Shown here piece after piece: positions 38,601-52,800 of a stretch of DNA of 64,000 nucleotides. The position numbers were made by a program, and so were the translations under genes. The notes beneath the pieces are model-generated. The model saw nothing but the letters and a program-made list of their open reading frames with translations. It was not told the origin of the DNA and ran no database searches. Within the stretch, counting starts at the first letter, position 1, and each line of letters begins with the position of its first letter. This stretch comes from Lithobates sylvaticus (Eukaryota; Chordata; Amphibia; Anura; Ranidae): NCBI GenBank assembly GCA_028564925.1, contig CM053034.1, positions 154,659,705 through 154,723,704 on the forward strand, read 5' to 3'.

Positions 38601-41600
38601 GCTGGGCTATGGGTACAGTCTGCTTAGAGACTGCCACAAAGGCTCATTAATGATGGAATTAGATGCTCTGATCGCAACTTCTCATGCAGAGATGGAGGAT
38701 TTATACTTTCACAACAATTCTGTAGACACGGGAGATGAAGAAGAGGGCAGGAAAATGGATCCGGTCATTTCTGGCCCCATAAAGAATGATGTGAGTGCTA
38801 AGAATGAAGATTCAGCTGTCACAATTGAATGGAAGGAAGCAAGTGACATTTTTGAACACAGCCATGATTCAACAACTAGAACTGATGATACTGCATTATT
38901 GAGTATTACAAGTTTTGCGCTAAAATCAAGGAATGCTTTAACAGAGGAGGACAAGTCTTTGCAGCCAGAAAAAACTGATGAGAAAGTGACAGCCGAAGAG
39001 GTTTTGTCTCTTGCAATGGAACAGAGGGATCCCCAAGAGGACAATGCTGCAGGTATGAACACTGAATCAAATGAATTACAGCTGGATGGTGAATGCTGGG
39101 AACATATAAACTGGACAGAAAACAGCACAGAGCAATGGGCTACAGGAAGCAGCATGACAGGAGATTTCAGCGATTCTTCCACATTATGTGCTGGTTCTCT
39201 AAATGTAAGCACATATGACACTAACTCTTTACAAAGTGACTCATGGATAATGCAACGACAGCTGATGGAGCCAGAGCTGCGAAGCGACAAAACAAATTTG
39301 GTTTCATGCGATTCCTTATCTCCAGGAATAGGTTATATGGAAACATTTGATGTGGGAACTGCAGATATCAGAATGGCGCCGATGGAATCACTGCACTTGT
39401 CCTTAGTAAGCAACAACAATCTTATCCTTGGTGCAACTGGTACAGGTTCTTCATCTTTAAGCTCAATGAATTTAGCCAATTTAGCTGATTGGAACATGGG
39501 ATCTGTTCCTGTCAAATGCCTACAACTGGGTGCAGTAAACATTGCTTCATTGACACTTGGAACAGTTGGCATCAGCGTAATCCCTATGGTGTCAGCAGGC
39601 ACAATAGATATAAACCCTTTTAAAGAGAACATAGGGATGGTGTCAATGGAATCACTTGAAGGGGAGACAATAAGTACAGATTCAGAGAACCTCGTTACAC
39701 TTTATGCAGACCACGTGAATGTGAATGTAGATTCAATAACCCCTGAAGGTGTAAGGGAACGCTGGCACCCTCTAGAGGATCGTCTCTTTGCTCTGGGAGA
39801 AGCCTTGACAGCCCTTGACAAGAAACTAGAAGGCTTCTCCCCACGCCTTCAAGAAGCAGAAATACTTCTCAATAACATGGACTGCTCGCTTACCCAGCAT
39901 GCCATGCACATTAATGACATTATGATCGAGAACACTGCCTTGGCACAGCGTATCCTGCAGCTAGAGGAACAGATGAGAGGAGAGAAGCAGCATCATCTAT
40001 TTGACAGAGAAAGTGAAGAAGATGCTTAAAGACTAGCAGACTGGGGCTGCATTTGTAGACTAGAATTCTAGTGGTCATATTACACCCTGTACAACCACTT
40101 TTACCTATAGGTAAGCCTATATTAAGACTTACCTGTAGGTACACGGTCAGATCCATGGGCAGATCGTGCTGTTTCTAATAGGGGTCATGCCGTGACTGGT
40201 GGCTCGGGAGTGACGTCACGTGACTCCGGCCAGTCACAGAGCCGGAGTTCGCAGCCCCGGAAGAGGGGTAAAGATGGACGCTCACTACAGCGGTGACATT
40301 GCTGGCTTTGGTTTTAGGTAAGTGGCACATAATGGGCTACTATGCGATGCATAGTAGCCCATTATGCTTTACCTTTGCAGGGAAATAAAGAGGAAGTAAA
40401 ACCCATTAGGGTTTACTTCCTCTTTAACCCCAAAAGCAAACTTTATATTGCAGTTTATCAATTCTTAGATGTTATGGCATTTGTTTTAATTTTAGGCTCT
40501 CTTTTCTTTGTTTTCACCTGGTGATCCTGCTAGTATGAGTGTTTTTCAAGACAAACCATTTAAACAGTCACAGGGGTGATTACAATGGTCCGCTTTTATT
40601 TACTTATGTAAAACTTTTATCCCAAAAGAAACAAAACCATTGCTGCAACTGCCTAAAAAGTGTTAGCTGGGGTTTGGCTTCTATTTAATAATGTATCTAA
40701 GCCTGCTAGTACATCTAACTATCCCCTCCCCCAGATCAATGATGCTATCCAAAAGGTGTTTCTACTGCTCCTTCATCCAAAATGGGGGCACTCTAATGCC
40801 GCGTACACACGATCGGAAATTCCACCAGCAAAAGACCGATGTGAGCTTTTGGTCGGAAAATGCGACCGTGTGTAGGCTCCATCGGACTTTTGCTGGCAGA
40901 ATTTCAGCCAGCAAAAGATTGAGAGCAGGTTCTCTATTTTTCCAACGGAAAAGATTTCTAATGGAAATTCTGATTGTCTGGCAATTCCGACGCATGCTCG
41001 GAAGCACTGAACTTCATTTTTGCGGCTCGTCAGTGTTGTACGTCACCGCGTTCTTGACGGTCGGAATTTGGTGTGACCGTGTGCAGACAACACAAGCTTG
41101 AGCGGAATTCCGTCGGAAAAAACATCCAAGGCTTTTCTGACGAGAATTCTGATCGTGTGTACACGGCATAATACAAGAGGTGTGTTACTGGCCAGATCAC
41201 CAGGTGAAAACCAAGGGGAAAAAAGCCTAAAAAAACAAAACCAATGCAGCCACTACATCTAATGAGTGGTAAGCTGTAATATATTACATTACATTTTTGG
41301 TTTTAATACCGCTTTAAAATGTAAATTAAAGTAATGTGTATCTAAACAAGAAGAAAACAACATTAATGGGGCAGAATAACAAACTATAAAAAAAAAAAAA
41401 AAAAAAAAAAAAGGTTGGGCGGTGATCTATATAGGGTCAAATTGTATGCTTTAAATCAAAGATAAAGCTCAATTAAATCACTAGCCTAATTGTCTAACTT
41501 TTAGCCAATTTTTTAATATTTTTTATTTATTGATAATTAGTGCCAGGTAAATGACTCGTTGCTCTTTAGAATTGTGGTGAAAAGATCATTAATCAGAACT

Positions 41601-42636
41601 GAAGTATTTTCTATCACTAACTTTATTGGTAAAGGATCTGAAATGTTGTTGTGTGTATTTGTGACCCGTCTGTTCGCCTTCTACTAAAATTGTATGTCCA
41701 TTTTTGCTTTGGATACATTAACATTAGGAAAGGCTCAGAACTCCCACTTGATTTTTAGTCTTAATGTAGACGGGACGTTTTGAAACCTCTCCTGAACGAT
41801 TTAACTTGACAGATAGTAACCGACATTTAAAAATGTCAGTTTTGAGGATTTTAAAAGCTTTTTTTTTTTGTTTGTTTGTTTTTTTATCAAATAGTCAAAA
41901 ATGTTTCTCCATTAAAAACGCTTGTAATCAAAACGCAGCTAAAACACAAGGTACCGCGTTGACAAGTGGTTACAGGTATTTGGCGTTTCAAATGCCTCTG
42001 AACATCTGTCCTGAATGCATTTTTTTTGCTTTCTAAAAAATGCTTCTAAACAACTGCCTAGAAAGGACTAAAACAACCCTGTGTACATGTGCTCATAAGA
42101 TAACAGAGGAGAGTTCAGGGGCAGCTGAAAAAAAATGTCCAACTGCTCCTAAAGTTCGTTTACCAGCAGCAGTGTACATGAAGCCTGACTGCTATTTGCG
42201 TCTCTGTTGGAGATTTACCCTCTCTTCCTGTCAGGGTGACAGCAGTTTCATTAGATACAAAACTGAAAGAAAATGTGCATCAGGGACACAGCAATAAAAA
42301 GCTGACTTATATCCTTTGCAAAACAGTGAAAATATCCAAACTGTAAAAACAAGACGCATTTAAACATTTTCTGCCTCATCAGTTGAGATTTAGCCTAGGT
42401 TCACATATATGCGATGCGGGAAACAGTGCAATTCCAGCACCGGTTCCCGCATCGCATGTCTTCCGCAGGCAGTTCACACTGCACTATTTTCCTGTTAATA
42501 CAATGCGAATTCAGCCACAGACATTGCATGTGATTGGCATCGCAGTGCAGGTGCGAATCACATGTGATGTCTGTGTTCGCACAAGTGTGAACCTAGGCTT
42601 AATCTACAGACTTTAAAAATGATTTTACCTGTAATG

Positions 42637-42681
<45 letters not shown>

Positions 42682-42888
42682 GTTCAGCTTTAGGGCAATA
42701 AAATATATTTACATGTGTTTTTTACAACTAGTATTATGGGTGTATTTTTTTTACTCATTTTTACTTTATTATTTTCTGAAATGGGGCTGACATACCCCCT
42801 TTTTTGGGAGGTATTAGAGATGAATTGGCTTCAGTTTGAGGCAAAAAAGTTTTGTTAAAGTCATTGGGTGTTTTTTAGATTTCCAATC

Positions 42889-42924
<36 letters not shown>

Positions 42925-45900
42925 CAACAACACAAAAAATAGGTTTTTAGTCTTCAACAGTGGAGCATGGTATGGCCATCATTTACATCCTTTCCTGCTA
43001 ACATGGACTGAAATGGTATCCTCAGAGTGTGAAAATTGAGGAGTAAGGGGTGAAACCTATAAACCCAGTTTTTTGGGCCATACTTGCAGTATATAGCAGT
43101 CTTGTGACTTCCATCAGTGTCCAGCCAAGCACTGGTTAAAGCTTGTAGGAGGAGTTTTCATTCTACTTTGACTGGCCTATAAGGCTACATGACCCCTGAC
43201 CCTCTGTCTGGACAGTGCTGATTGGCCATGTGCAGATCACATGACGCACATAGTGAAGAACAGCTCACCCATTATTATTTAGTCAGTCATTCTCATATAG
43301 ACACATGATTTTTTTTCCCCCCACTATCCTACTGCTCTTGTACAGCCTTTTGAATTAGGCTTTTCAGTCAATAGCAGATCAAAATGAACAAAAGTGCTGG
43401 TAAAGCAATGCAATCACTGTGGTTATCTATCCTCTGCTGACAGGTGATTACATGCTGCATCATAATATATGGAGTCATGAGTAACATTTCAAAAATACAA
43501 GATGCTTTACAAACACACACATACATGTATATACACACACTGTATCTCACAAAAGTGAGTACACCCCTCACATTTTTGTCAATCTTTTATTCTATCTTTT
43601 CATGTGACAAAACTGAAGAAATGACACTTTGCTACAATATAAAGTAGTGAGTGCACAGATTGTATAAAACAGTGTAAATTTGCTGTCCCCTCAAAATAAC
43701 TTAAAACACAGCAATTTGTGGGGTGTACATGTGAGGGGTGTAATTACTTTTGTGAGATACTATATACAGTGCCTTGAAAAAGTATTCATACCCCTTGAAA
43801 TTTTCCACATTTTGTCATGTTACAACCAAAAACGTAAATGTATTTTATTGGGATTTTTTGATAGACCAACACAAAGTGGCACATAATAGTAAAGTGAAAA
43901 GAAAATGATAAAAATGGTTTTCAATTTTTTTTACAAATAAATATCTAAAAAAAAAAAAAAAAGTGTGGTGTGCATTTGTATTCAGCCCCCTTTACTCTAC
44001 TCTTATAAAATCTAGTGGAACCAATTGCCTTTAGAAGTCACGTAAATAGAGTCCACCTGTGTGTAATTTAATCTCAGTAAAAAAAACAGCTGTTCTGTGC
44101 AGCCCTCAGAGGTTTGTTACCTTTGTGACCAAACAGCATCATGAAGGTCAAGGAACACACCAGACAGGTCAGGTATAAAGTTGTGGAGAAGTTTAAAGCA
44201 GGGTTAGGTTATAAAAAAAATATCCCAAGCTTTGAACATCTCACAGAGCACTGTTCAATCCATCATCGGAAAATAGAAAGAGTATGGCACAACTTCAAAC
44301 CTACCAAGACATGGCCGTCCACCTAAACTGAAAGGCCGGGCAAGAAAAGCATTAATCAGAGAAGCAGCCAAGAGGTCCATGGTAACTCTGGAGGAGCTGC
44401 AGAGATCCACAGCTTAGGTGGGAGAATCTGTCCACAGGACAACTATTAGTTGTGTACTCCACAAATATGGCCTTTATGGAAAAAAAAGTGGCAAGAAGAA
44501 AGCCATTGTTGAAAGAAAGCCATAAGAAGTCATTGTTAGCAGAGAAGCCATGTGGGAGACACAGCAAACATGTGGAAGAATGTCTCAGGTGAGACCAAAA
44601 TTTAACTTTTTGGCCTAAAAGCAAAACGTGGCTTCACACAAAAGGAAGCAATGCAAAGAAAACATGATACTTTTTTTTTATACAAGTACCAGTACATGGT
44701 AAAACAGACACACATCAGAAAAGATCATGTTGGGATACCATACACTTATTTTTTTTTCATTAAGAGAGTTGCAGCTGAAACCAAATCAAGCTGTTAACAA
44801 CCAAGAGACTTTTCTTCCCTTTCATCTCCTCCTTAAAGCGGAAGTAAACCCATCGATTTAACAGTTTAAAAAAAAAAAAAAAAAGCATGCCGGGAATGCT
44901 AACTGCACACTGGCTGTGCTCTCAACCGAACAGTCAAACCATCCAATGGCTGGTGTCATAACGGATCACATGTGCAGCACTGTGGCAGTTGAAGATTAAA
45001 ACAGAGGCAAAGATGGCAGCTTCCTTGGCTGAAAACGATAGGGGGGTTTACTTCCACTTTAAAAAGTGTTCTAAAAATTATTGGATATTGGAGGCACATT
45101 TCTATCATTGCTAAAGGACCAATATTCTGCAGACCTTTAGAACACATTTAGAATTACAGATCACAATGGCATTAGTGCAGTGAATGTCACATTCTCCAGG
45201 TAATAAACAAGATAACAGCAGGCTCCACCAAACCCCAGAGAACAGTTGGTAAATGTTACTCAATTTGGCGACTGTGCGGGTGAAATTTGACAGAAACTAA
45301 TTTAAAATGAAGTCAACGATTTACCAAACAATGGCTAGTGAATGTCACATTCAACCCTTAAGAATGTAGCCCAAATTACATATTTTACATATACATTTAT
45401 CATTCTTCTTTACCTGAAAGACTTAGACATCTGAGAACTAAATTTTGTAAATTCCCCTGGAGCAGTCCACTCCGAACCAACCTGAAATGTAAATAAATGT
45501 CTTTTTAGAACTTTTTTCCCCCCACTTTATGAGTAATTGGCAAACATGCTATACAAAAACTCCAAACAATGATAAAAACTTAATTAAGGCCCGTTTCACA
45601 CTAGTACGATTTCAGATGCTACTTGAGTCGCACAGAATGGCATAACAGGGAAATCACATTGTTTTCAATGTCCTCTATTCACATCAATGTACTTTAGCAT
45701 GGAGCGAGTTTAGAAAAAGGTTCCTATACTACTTTGGTGCAATTCCAGTTTGATTTTGGCTCCATAGAGTTTACAAACCTTATTAAAGTTGCATGCAAGC
45801 AGCACTACAAAAATCGCACTGAAAGTCAGATTAAAATCATATTGCAGCAATGCACACCAAATCTTAACTGCAATGAACAATGCTGTTCTATGTGTTTTAT

Positions 45901-48900
45901 GTGTGCAGTCTTACAATTCATATATTACATTTCTACCAATGGCTGCACATCAACAAAATCCCAAATAAGAGTGACTGTAAAAGTGAGAGAAAGGTGGGAC
46001 TTTGCTTATAATAGTTGCCTACCAATCGCTTGCATCAGTATCTCAATGTGTGTGGAAAAGAGTGCCAAGATACTGTTATAAGGCCAGTTCTTATTCAGCA
46101 CAGTTAAGCTCAATTCACACCTAAGTGCTCTGGATGGTGGGCGGAATCGCTGCGATTATGCCTGTGATTCCAGAATCATGGCAAAACACGGAACGCGTTT
46201 GCGATGCCATTATTTTTTAATGGCACCCCAAACGTGGGGCGATTGTGACGCGATTTGATGAGTGGCACAATCGTGATACAATTTCACCAAAAATAGCGAC
46301 CGCAAATGCTCCTGGCTCTGTGCTAAGATTTGGTACACAAGCTTCTTTTGGAGCGGAGGGAGGCCAATTCAAATGAATGGTGCGGCTGCAGCTGTCACTG
46401 CAGATCGCTCAGGTGTGAATGGAGCCTCAGGGCCCTTTCATATTATTGTGAAAGCTGCCAAAATGCAACTGACCAGAGATCCATAGGATTTAAAAGAATG
46501 CATTATTTAGTCATGCATTTTTCTTTTCTAAACTGAAAAACTGTTCAAAAAAACATCAGTGTTAACGGGCCCTTAATTTAATTAAAATGGCCAGCACATT
46601 TTAAGGGTGCCAAGGTCGCATCAGAGTTTGAGATTGTCAGACTGGAAAAGAAGGTCTGGGAAAAAAAAAAAAAAAAAAAAAAGAAGTATAGAAATCCTGA
46701 AGTTATTTTAAAAACAGAATGTCTACTATGGTTTAGCTGCTAATACACTTTATCAAGGCCAGTCCTCAGTCATTGAACTGGAAAAAAGATTAGATAGTCC
46801 TGATCTGCATACCTTTTCCAGGTTGATGCCTCAGAAAAGTATCAAAGCCTCTGGATCAGCACGATTGCTAGAAAACTGCAATTTCAACAAGGCTGGCTGG
46901 TGCAATGGGCCATTTCACAGTACTGCTATTCGCACTGTGTTGTTATCTAATCCCAAAGACCTTAAAAGCCCCTTTCACACTGGGGTGGTGCGGGTCTCGG
47001 CAGTAAAGCAGCGATATATTTAGCGCTGCTTTACCGTTGTTTTAGCCACGGTATTTGGCCGCTAGCGGGGCGGTTTGAACCCCCACTAGCGACCGAAAAA
47101 GAGTTAAAACCCCCCACAGTTCAATGGGTAGGAGCAGTATAGGAGCGGTGAATACACCGCTCCTTCACCTGCTGCTAGCAGGACTTTTACCATCCTGCTA
47201 GCGCACCACTCCAGTGTGAAAGGACCCGCTTTTTTCAGGCGCTATTTTTAGCAGTGTAGCACCTGAAAAACGCTTTGTGTGAAAGGGGCCTAACAGAGGT
47301 ATAATTTTCAAGTAGCAGGAATATGTTTTTTTGGCAATTTGTAATTGAAGGATAACTTTAACTCCAAGCTACCAGTACAATGTGGAAAACAAGGTAGGGA
47401 TTCAACTTTCCCAGAGAGCAGAAACTTTCCACTTATTTTTTCATTTATCATAACTCACCCTTCCAACGTAGGCTATTAGCTGGGCACTGGATGGACTTTC
47501 CTCGGTGCTAAGCCAAAATTCTGAGTTATCTTCTGATGCCACAGCAAACTGGTAATCACCTGAGACAGACCGGATACAGAAGAAGATAATACTAAAAATG
47601 CTGATGTGTGCAGGGAACAAAGTTGCAAGATAAGAATGAATTATTTATATAAAGCTTCATCCTTATATAAAAATAAAAAATGGACCACATTATCAAAATG
47701 TAACAATGTCACAGAGGGAAGAGACTGCAATAATTGTATACAGCTGGGCATGCAGACACAAAATAAGCTGACTAAGATTCTATAATAGATCAATATAAAA
47801 AAAATGGAATACATCAGTGAGGTAATGTCAAGACTCACCCTAAATTATGTTATTTATTAAAGCTGAACTGCAGGCTCAAGAAAAAGGATGCGTGTGCATT
47901 GTTAGAGCTGCAGCATGATAAATGTGTGCTTTAAAGATCAGAGGCCTAGGAGCGGAGATATCTTCTTCCCTAGATGGTAAAAGACAGATCAGTTTCCTCC
48001 AACAGCTCAGGCAGGAGATGGTGTTCTGCAATCCACACCAGTCACTCGCATATCTCACGGTTTCAGCTCTCAAGGTGAGGCTTTAAAAGCAGAGAAGTGT
48101 GCTTCAAATCATGGTACAAGCCAATTATATAAAAGAGAAGCTGCGCCAATTATGACCTTAGGCCAGCGATGGTCAACTTTCTTTCTTGGTGCTGGGGCCT
48201 CAAGTGTTGCCCTGATATCACCAAAGGGTCACAAACAGCATGCAGTAAATGTAATGCTACAAAAGGGTGTCAGATATTGCAGAAAACAGGAGACTGTTCA
48301 GGACTATGGGCATGCTGCAAGTGATGGTCAAAGTCTTTAAACATGCTATAGGAGTTGTTGAAGACTGAAGAATTAAGCCTGGTACACAGTATGGAAAAAA
48401 AAAAAAAAAACTGAGCAGCTCGTGAGGAGGTCTCTGTACTAACTATTCGATTCTCCCCACTATTGTGTTATAACAGGGGGACTAACCACCCCCACACCCG
48501 CCAGAACACACCAGTCAGCGCTTACAGCCATTGACTGCTGGAATGCTGGTTTTCCAGCATGCTTGTTCGACAGAAGCCGGTTGCAAGATCAGCTTCTGTT
48601 AAACAAGGACCTGTACACACGGGCCAAATGTCAGCCAGTTTCTACTATACTGGCTGATTTCAGCTGATATTCGGCCCGTGTGTATGGCGCTTTATAGAGG
48701 AGAGACATTACATGAGTGCCGGAGATCACTGCCAATAAAGCCTATTTACCAATTCATACTTCCATATTTGTGCTCCCTACAGCCCACTTAAAGATACTTG
48801 TGCCACATCATCTGCCTGCTCCCTGACATGCATGACAGGTACCTGGTAATGAGCATCATCAGATATCAGCTCCATGTGGACAGCAGTTTGTACATCCCTA

Positions 48901-49772
48901 CTGCTCACAGACCCAGCCCCTGTACCAAATACCATTGGGGGAAGTCATACAAAGTGTGTGTGTTGAGGTACAGCCCAATCCTGAAGCGATCTGGAGATAG
49001 CATGGGAGAGCGCTAGGAGAGTCCCCCCTCCCCACCCACCCATACCAGCAGTGCCCACCCCACACTTGTGTGGTTTCTGATACATTACTAGTGCATTTTT
49101 TGGCGTGTTTGCTTGTGCCCTCAACTGCATGTGTACCCTTGCATTTTAATTTACTATTTGCTGTTTTGTCAGCTATTTAGACATCTAATCTAAAGTTCCA
49201 ATACGTTTATTTTATAACTGGTAAAATGTAATTTAGGATTTGGCAATTTTTTACAAAGGGACAACCTATGAAATAAAATGAAATCTTAGGGGACACCAGT
49301 CATGAGAAACATGCTAATTGCCTGGCTTTCCTTGATATTGAAAATATGCCAGAAAAGAAGTCAGAAAGCCTGAATAAACATGAAGCTAGTGAGGTCAGAT
49401 GTTCTGAATTTATTTCCTGAATCAGTTAAAACCATCATTTTCTGATAAAGCTCGATAGTTACTTTAGTTCCCAAATTCTTCAAATATGCTAATGGGCCCC
49501 GGTGGCAAGGGATGGATTATATGTTATTGACCCCTATCTGCTAAAGTCTGTTTATAGGTCCTAATGTCTACAAGATCACCACGATACAAGCAGTACCAGA
49601 GGGCTACCACCACGAATACTGCCCACACACACACATACTGTATGCCCATGGCACGCACACATGCGTGTGTGTGTCCTGAAACTTTTCCACCCACACTCCA
49701 GAACAGAATTAATGGTTTTCCCCACTGAGCAAGACAGATTTTAATACTTTTAACTCACCGCTGCAAGGATCC

Positions 49773-49806
<34 letters not shown>

Positions 49807-52800
49807 GAAAATAAATGAAAAAAAATAAATAAAAAAAAAAAAAGACATTTTTTCAGCTGACCTTTGAAGATAACCGCCATATAGTTAAAAACCCCTGGTA
49901 GCTTCCTCAGTGGTAAAAGATAAAGAGGGTTTGGTTCCATTTTATTGTCATCAGCCAGATTTCCCTTCACTCTTGTACATTCCAAGAGGGAGTTGTATAT
50001 ACCCGGTTTCCCCGAAAATAAGACCTAGCGCGATTGTCGGTGATGGCTGCCATATAAGCCCTACCCCCAAATAAGCCCTACCCCGTTTCCCCGAAAATAA
50101 GCCCTACCATGAAAATAAGACCTACAAGGACTTTAACTAGGGCTTATTTGGAGGGTAGGGCTTATATTGCAGCCATCACAACAATCACGCTAGGTCTTAT
50201 TTTCGGGGAAACAGGGTAGGAGTTCACATCCACACTCTGGTGCAGCTGTGCGTGGTAGCCAATCAGCTTGTAACTTCAACTTGTTCAATAAAACCTGGAA
50301 GCCGATTGGTTTCTATGCAGAGCTGCAACAGATTTTGCACGCTCCATTTTTAGAAGATCAACCCCACTGTGTATAGTAATGTCCTTAACCGGATATCCTT
50401 GGTGGTTTCCACCCTGAAGCATTGCCTTTTTACATATTTGAAGCCGATTTGAAAGTGTGTGTTTTAATAGATACTACTATGGGTTGATATGTTGTCTTTA
50501 ATAGTTGCCATCACGGGTTGACATCACCCTCTTGTCAAACACATGAAATATCATTACTTTTATGTGTCTACTACATAAAATACCCTGTCAGTAGCATCTC
50601 CTCCTGATGAAGTGAATGAGTATTCATGAAACGCGTTAGGATTTGAGATGTGCCTCTACGTATATCTACTGGAATAAAATGGTTTTATAAGCAATGAAAT
50701 GGTATAGTTATGTGAATGCAATTGCAAACTTGTAATGCCATTACTTGGTACATTGAGCATATTAACAATAAATAAATCAGCTTCTAATTTTTTAAGCAAA
50801 AAAAAAAAAAGAAAAAATTCCAACAAGATTTTTCATTTATTATTTATTAATAAAAAGGCTACTTCATTTTAGCTTGTCATTGATAAACCTCAGTTAAAAG
50901 TACCATGGGAAGTTGAACTCTTTTTGTATGTCCATAACCATGCACTTTCTAGGTGCTTTTAAATTAAACATGTACCAACTGAAATAAGCAGACCCCATTC
51001 TACAAATACTGACTGAATGATTACCAGTGTATGTGGATACCATTAGCTGCAAATTGCTTTTAGCCATGCTGAGATCTCATTTAGAGCTGCCCACTGAGCT
51101 GGGGTCATCTGTCTAAGACGTGATAATTAGAACTATTTGAGCTGAATTCACAAATCTTAAAAAAAAAAAAAAAAAGCAAAGATCTTTATTAAAAGAAAAA
51201 GATCAAAAGATCTTTAAAGAAAAAAAGTGAATTTTTTTCTGCTATGGTTCGTCAATTCCAGCCGCATGGCTAAAACAAAAAAAGTTTTTATTTTTTGCCA
51301 CTTGTGTGTCATGGGAGCCCGTGAAATTTGCCTTCACTTTATTTTCAAAGGAAATGAGAGGAAGTTTCTCCAAAGTAAACAAGAACCCCTCTTTAGCAGC
51401 GGTCACCAGAACAAGTATTTCCACTGGAAGATTTTCTATTTCCTGCTCTGGTAACAACTCACAATTCTGGATCTTGAGCAGGCTCAGTCAGCAGAAAACT
51501 GACATATGTATTTTTTTGAGCAGATTATAGGGAGAGGACCATTTGAATGGGTTACTAACTGCCATGTCTATTATGAACAGTGGTCCCCCTTTCTATTGTA
51601 GACTATAGAGACTGTCTTAATAGGGATCAGGGATGTGATCCTATGGGGAAATGGGTAAGTCAGCATGTTGGAATCTACTTAAAGGCTTGATTCAGGTTTT
51701 GGGCAAATCAAACCTTTTAGCCCATCTAGATAAACCGAGTAATTCTTCTATTCTCTAAAACATTAGTTTTGTGTTTTTAAGATTTTCTTTTTAGGATTCT
51801 TCAAGTGAGACCTCTCATTAGAATGTCAGCAAACACAAGCAAAATATTATTACATATGAATGAGGTGGTTCCCAGGCGGCGCAAAAGACATTCTGGACTA
51901 TTTCAAAATCCTCCTATTTAGCAGGGCATGATTTGGGTGGCACAGTGGTGTAGCGGTTAGCACTCTCACCTAGCAATAAAAAGGGTCACTGGTTCAAATC
52001 CCAACCATGACACTACCTGCCTGGAGTTTGGATGTTCTCCCTGTGCCTGCGTGGGTTTCCTCCCACACTCCAAAGACACAGTAGGTTAATTGGCTTCTGT
52101 CCAAAAAAATTAAAATAAATTGGCCCTAGTATATGATTGTGAGTTGGGGGCCTTGGATTGTGGGCTTGATGGTAGGGACCGATGACACTCAGGTTGGACT
52201 GGTGTCTTTATTCAACCTTGCTAACTATGCAACTATGATAGCCGGACTGTGCATGCCTATACCAAGTACTCAAAAGAGAAGTGCTAAAAGAGTAAGTATG
52301 AGAGACTGCTGCATTATCTAAAATTAGGACTTTTAACTCCAAATGGCGAACTATAAAATCCTTTTGGAGGTACAATCCGTGACAATTTAGACATATTTTA
52401 CACTTGCTTGCTGAATGGTGAAGACCTAAAGTCAATAACAAACTATTTGTAGAGGAGAAATATGGAAAAAAAAAAAAAAAAAATAAAAAAAAAAAACGCA
52501 AGAATATATGCAGTTACAGCAAGAATGCAGCAAACTATCCACAGCTAAACTGCTGTGTGAATGAAGCCTTTTGATGCTCTACTGAATTAAACCACTCAAC
52601 AGTAACCTTGCTCAATTTCAACTTCTGGCTTATCTTCACAGCTGCCAATCTAACCTTAGCCAGTGTCTGATCTTCTGGTACTCTAACTATTACACAGGTT
52701 AGACAAAAATGCAATGGAAATTTAAAAAGATCTGGAAATCACTGAATCTTTCATTTATTTAGGGGCGTTCAACAACTCTCTGTGGACAATTCAACCCCTC

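Noticed and set aside
38709-39290. 193-codon minus-strand frame opposite the nested ORF
   Set aside because: It is the antisense shadow of the longer plus-strand frame and has no feature of its own.
49755-49776. Possible micro-exon (acceptor-like cag and gtgag donor on the minus strand)
   Set aside because: It would leave an exon of about 2 bp, and the flanking b4galnt4 exons (47459-47559 and 45414-45481) already join in phase with family-like sequence.
51935-52010. tRNA-like sequence with A and B boxes
   Set aside because: It is the head of a SINE followed by a conserved SINE body. The arms do not form a sound cloverleaf.
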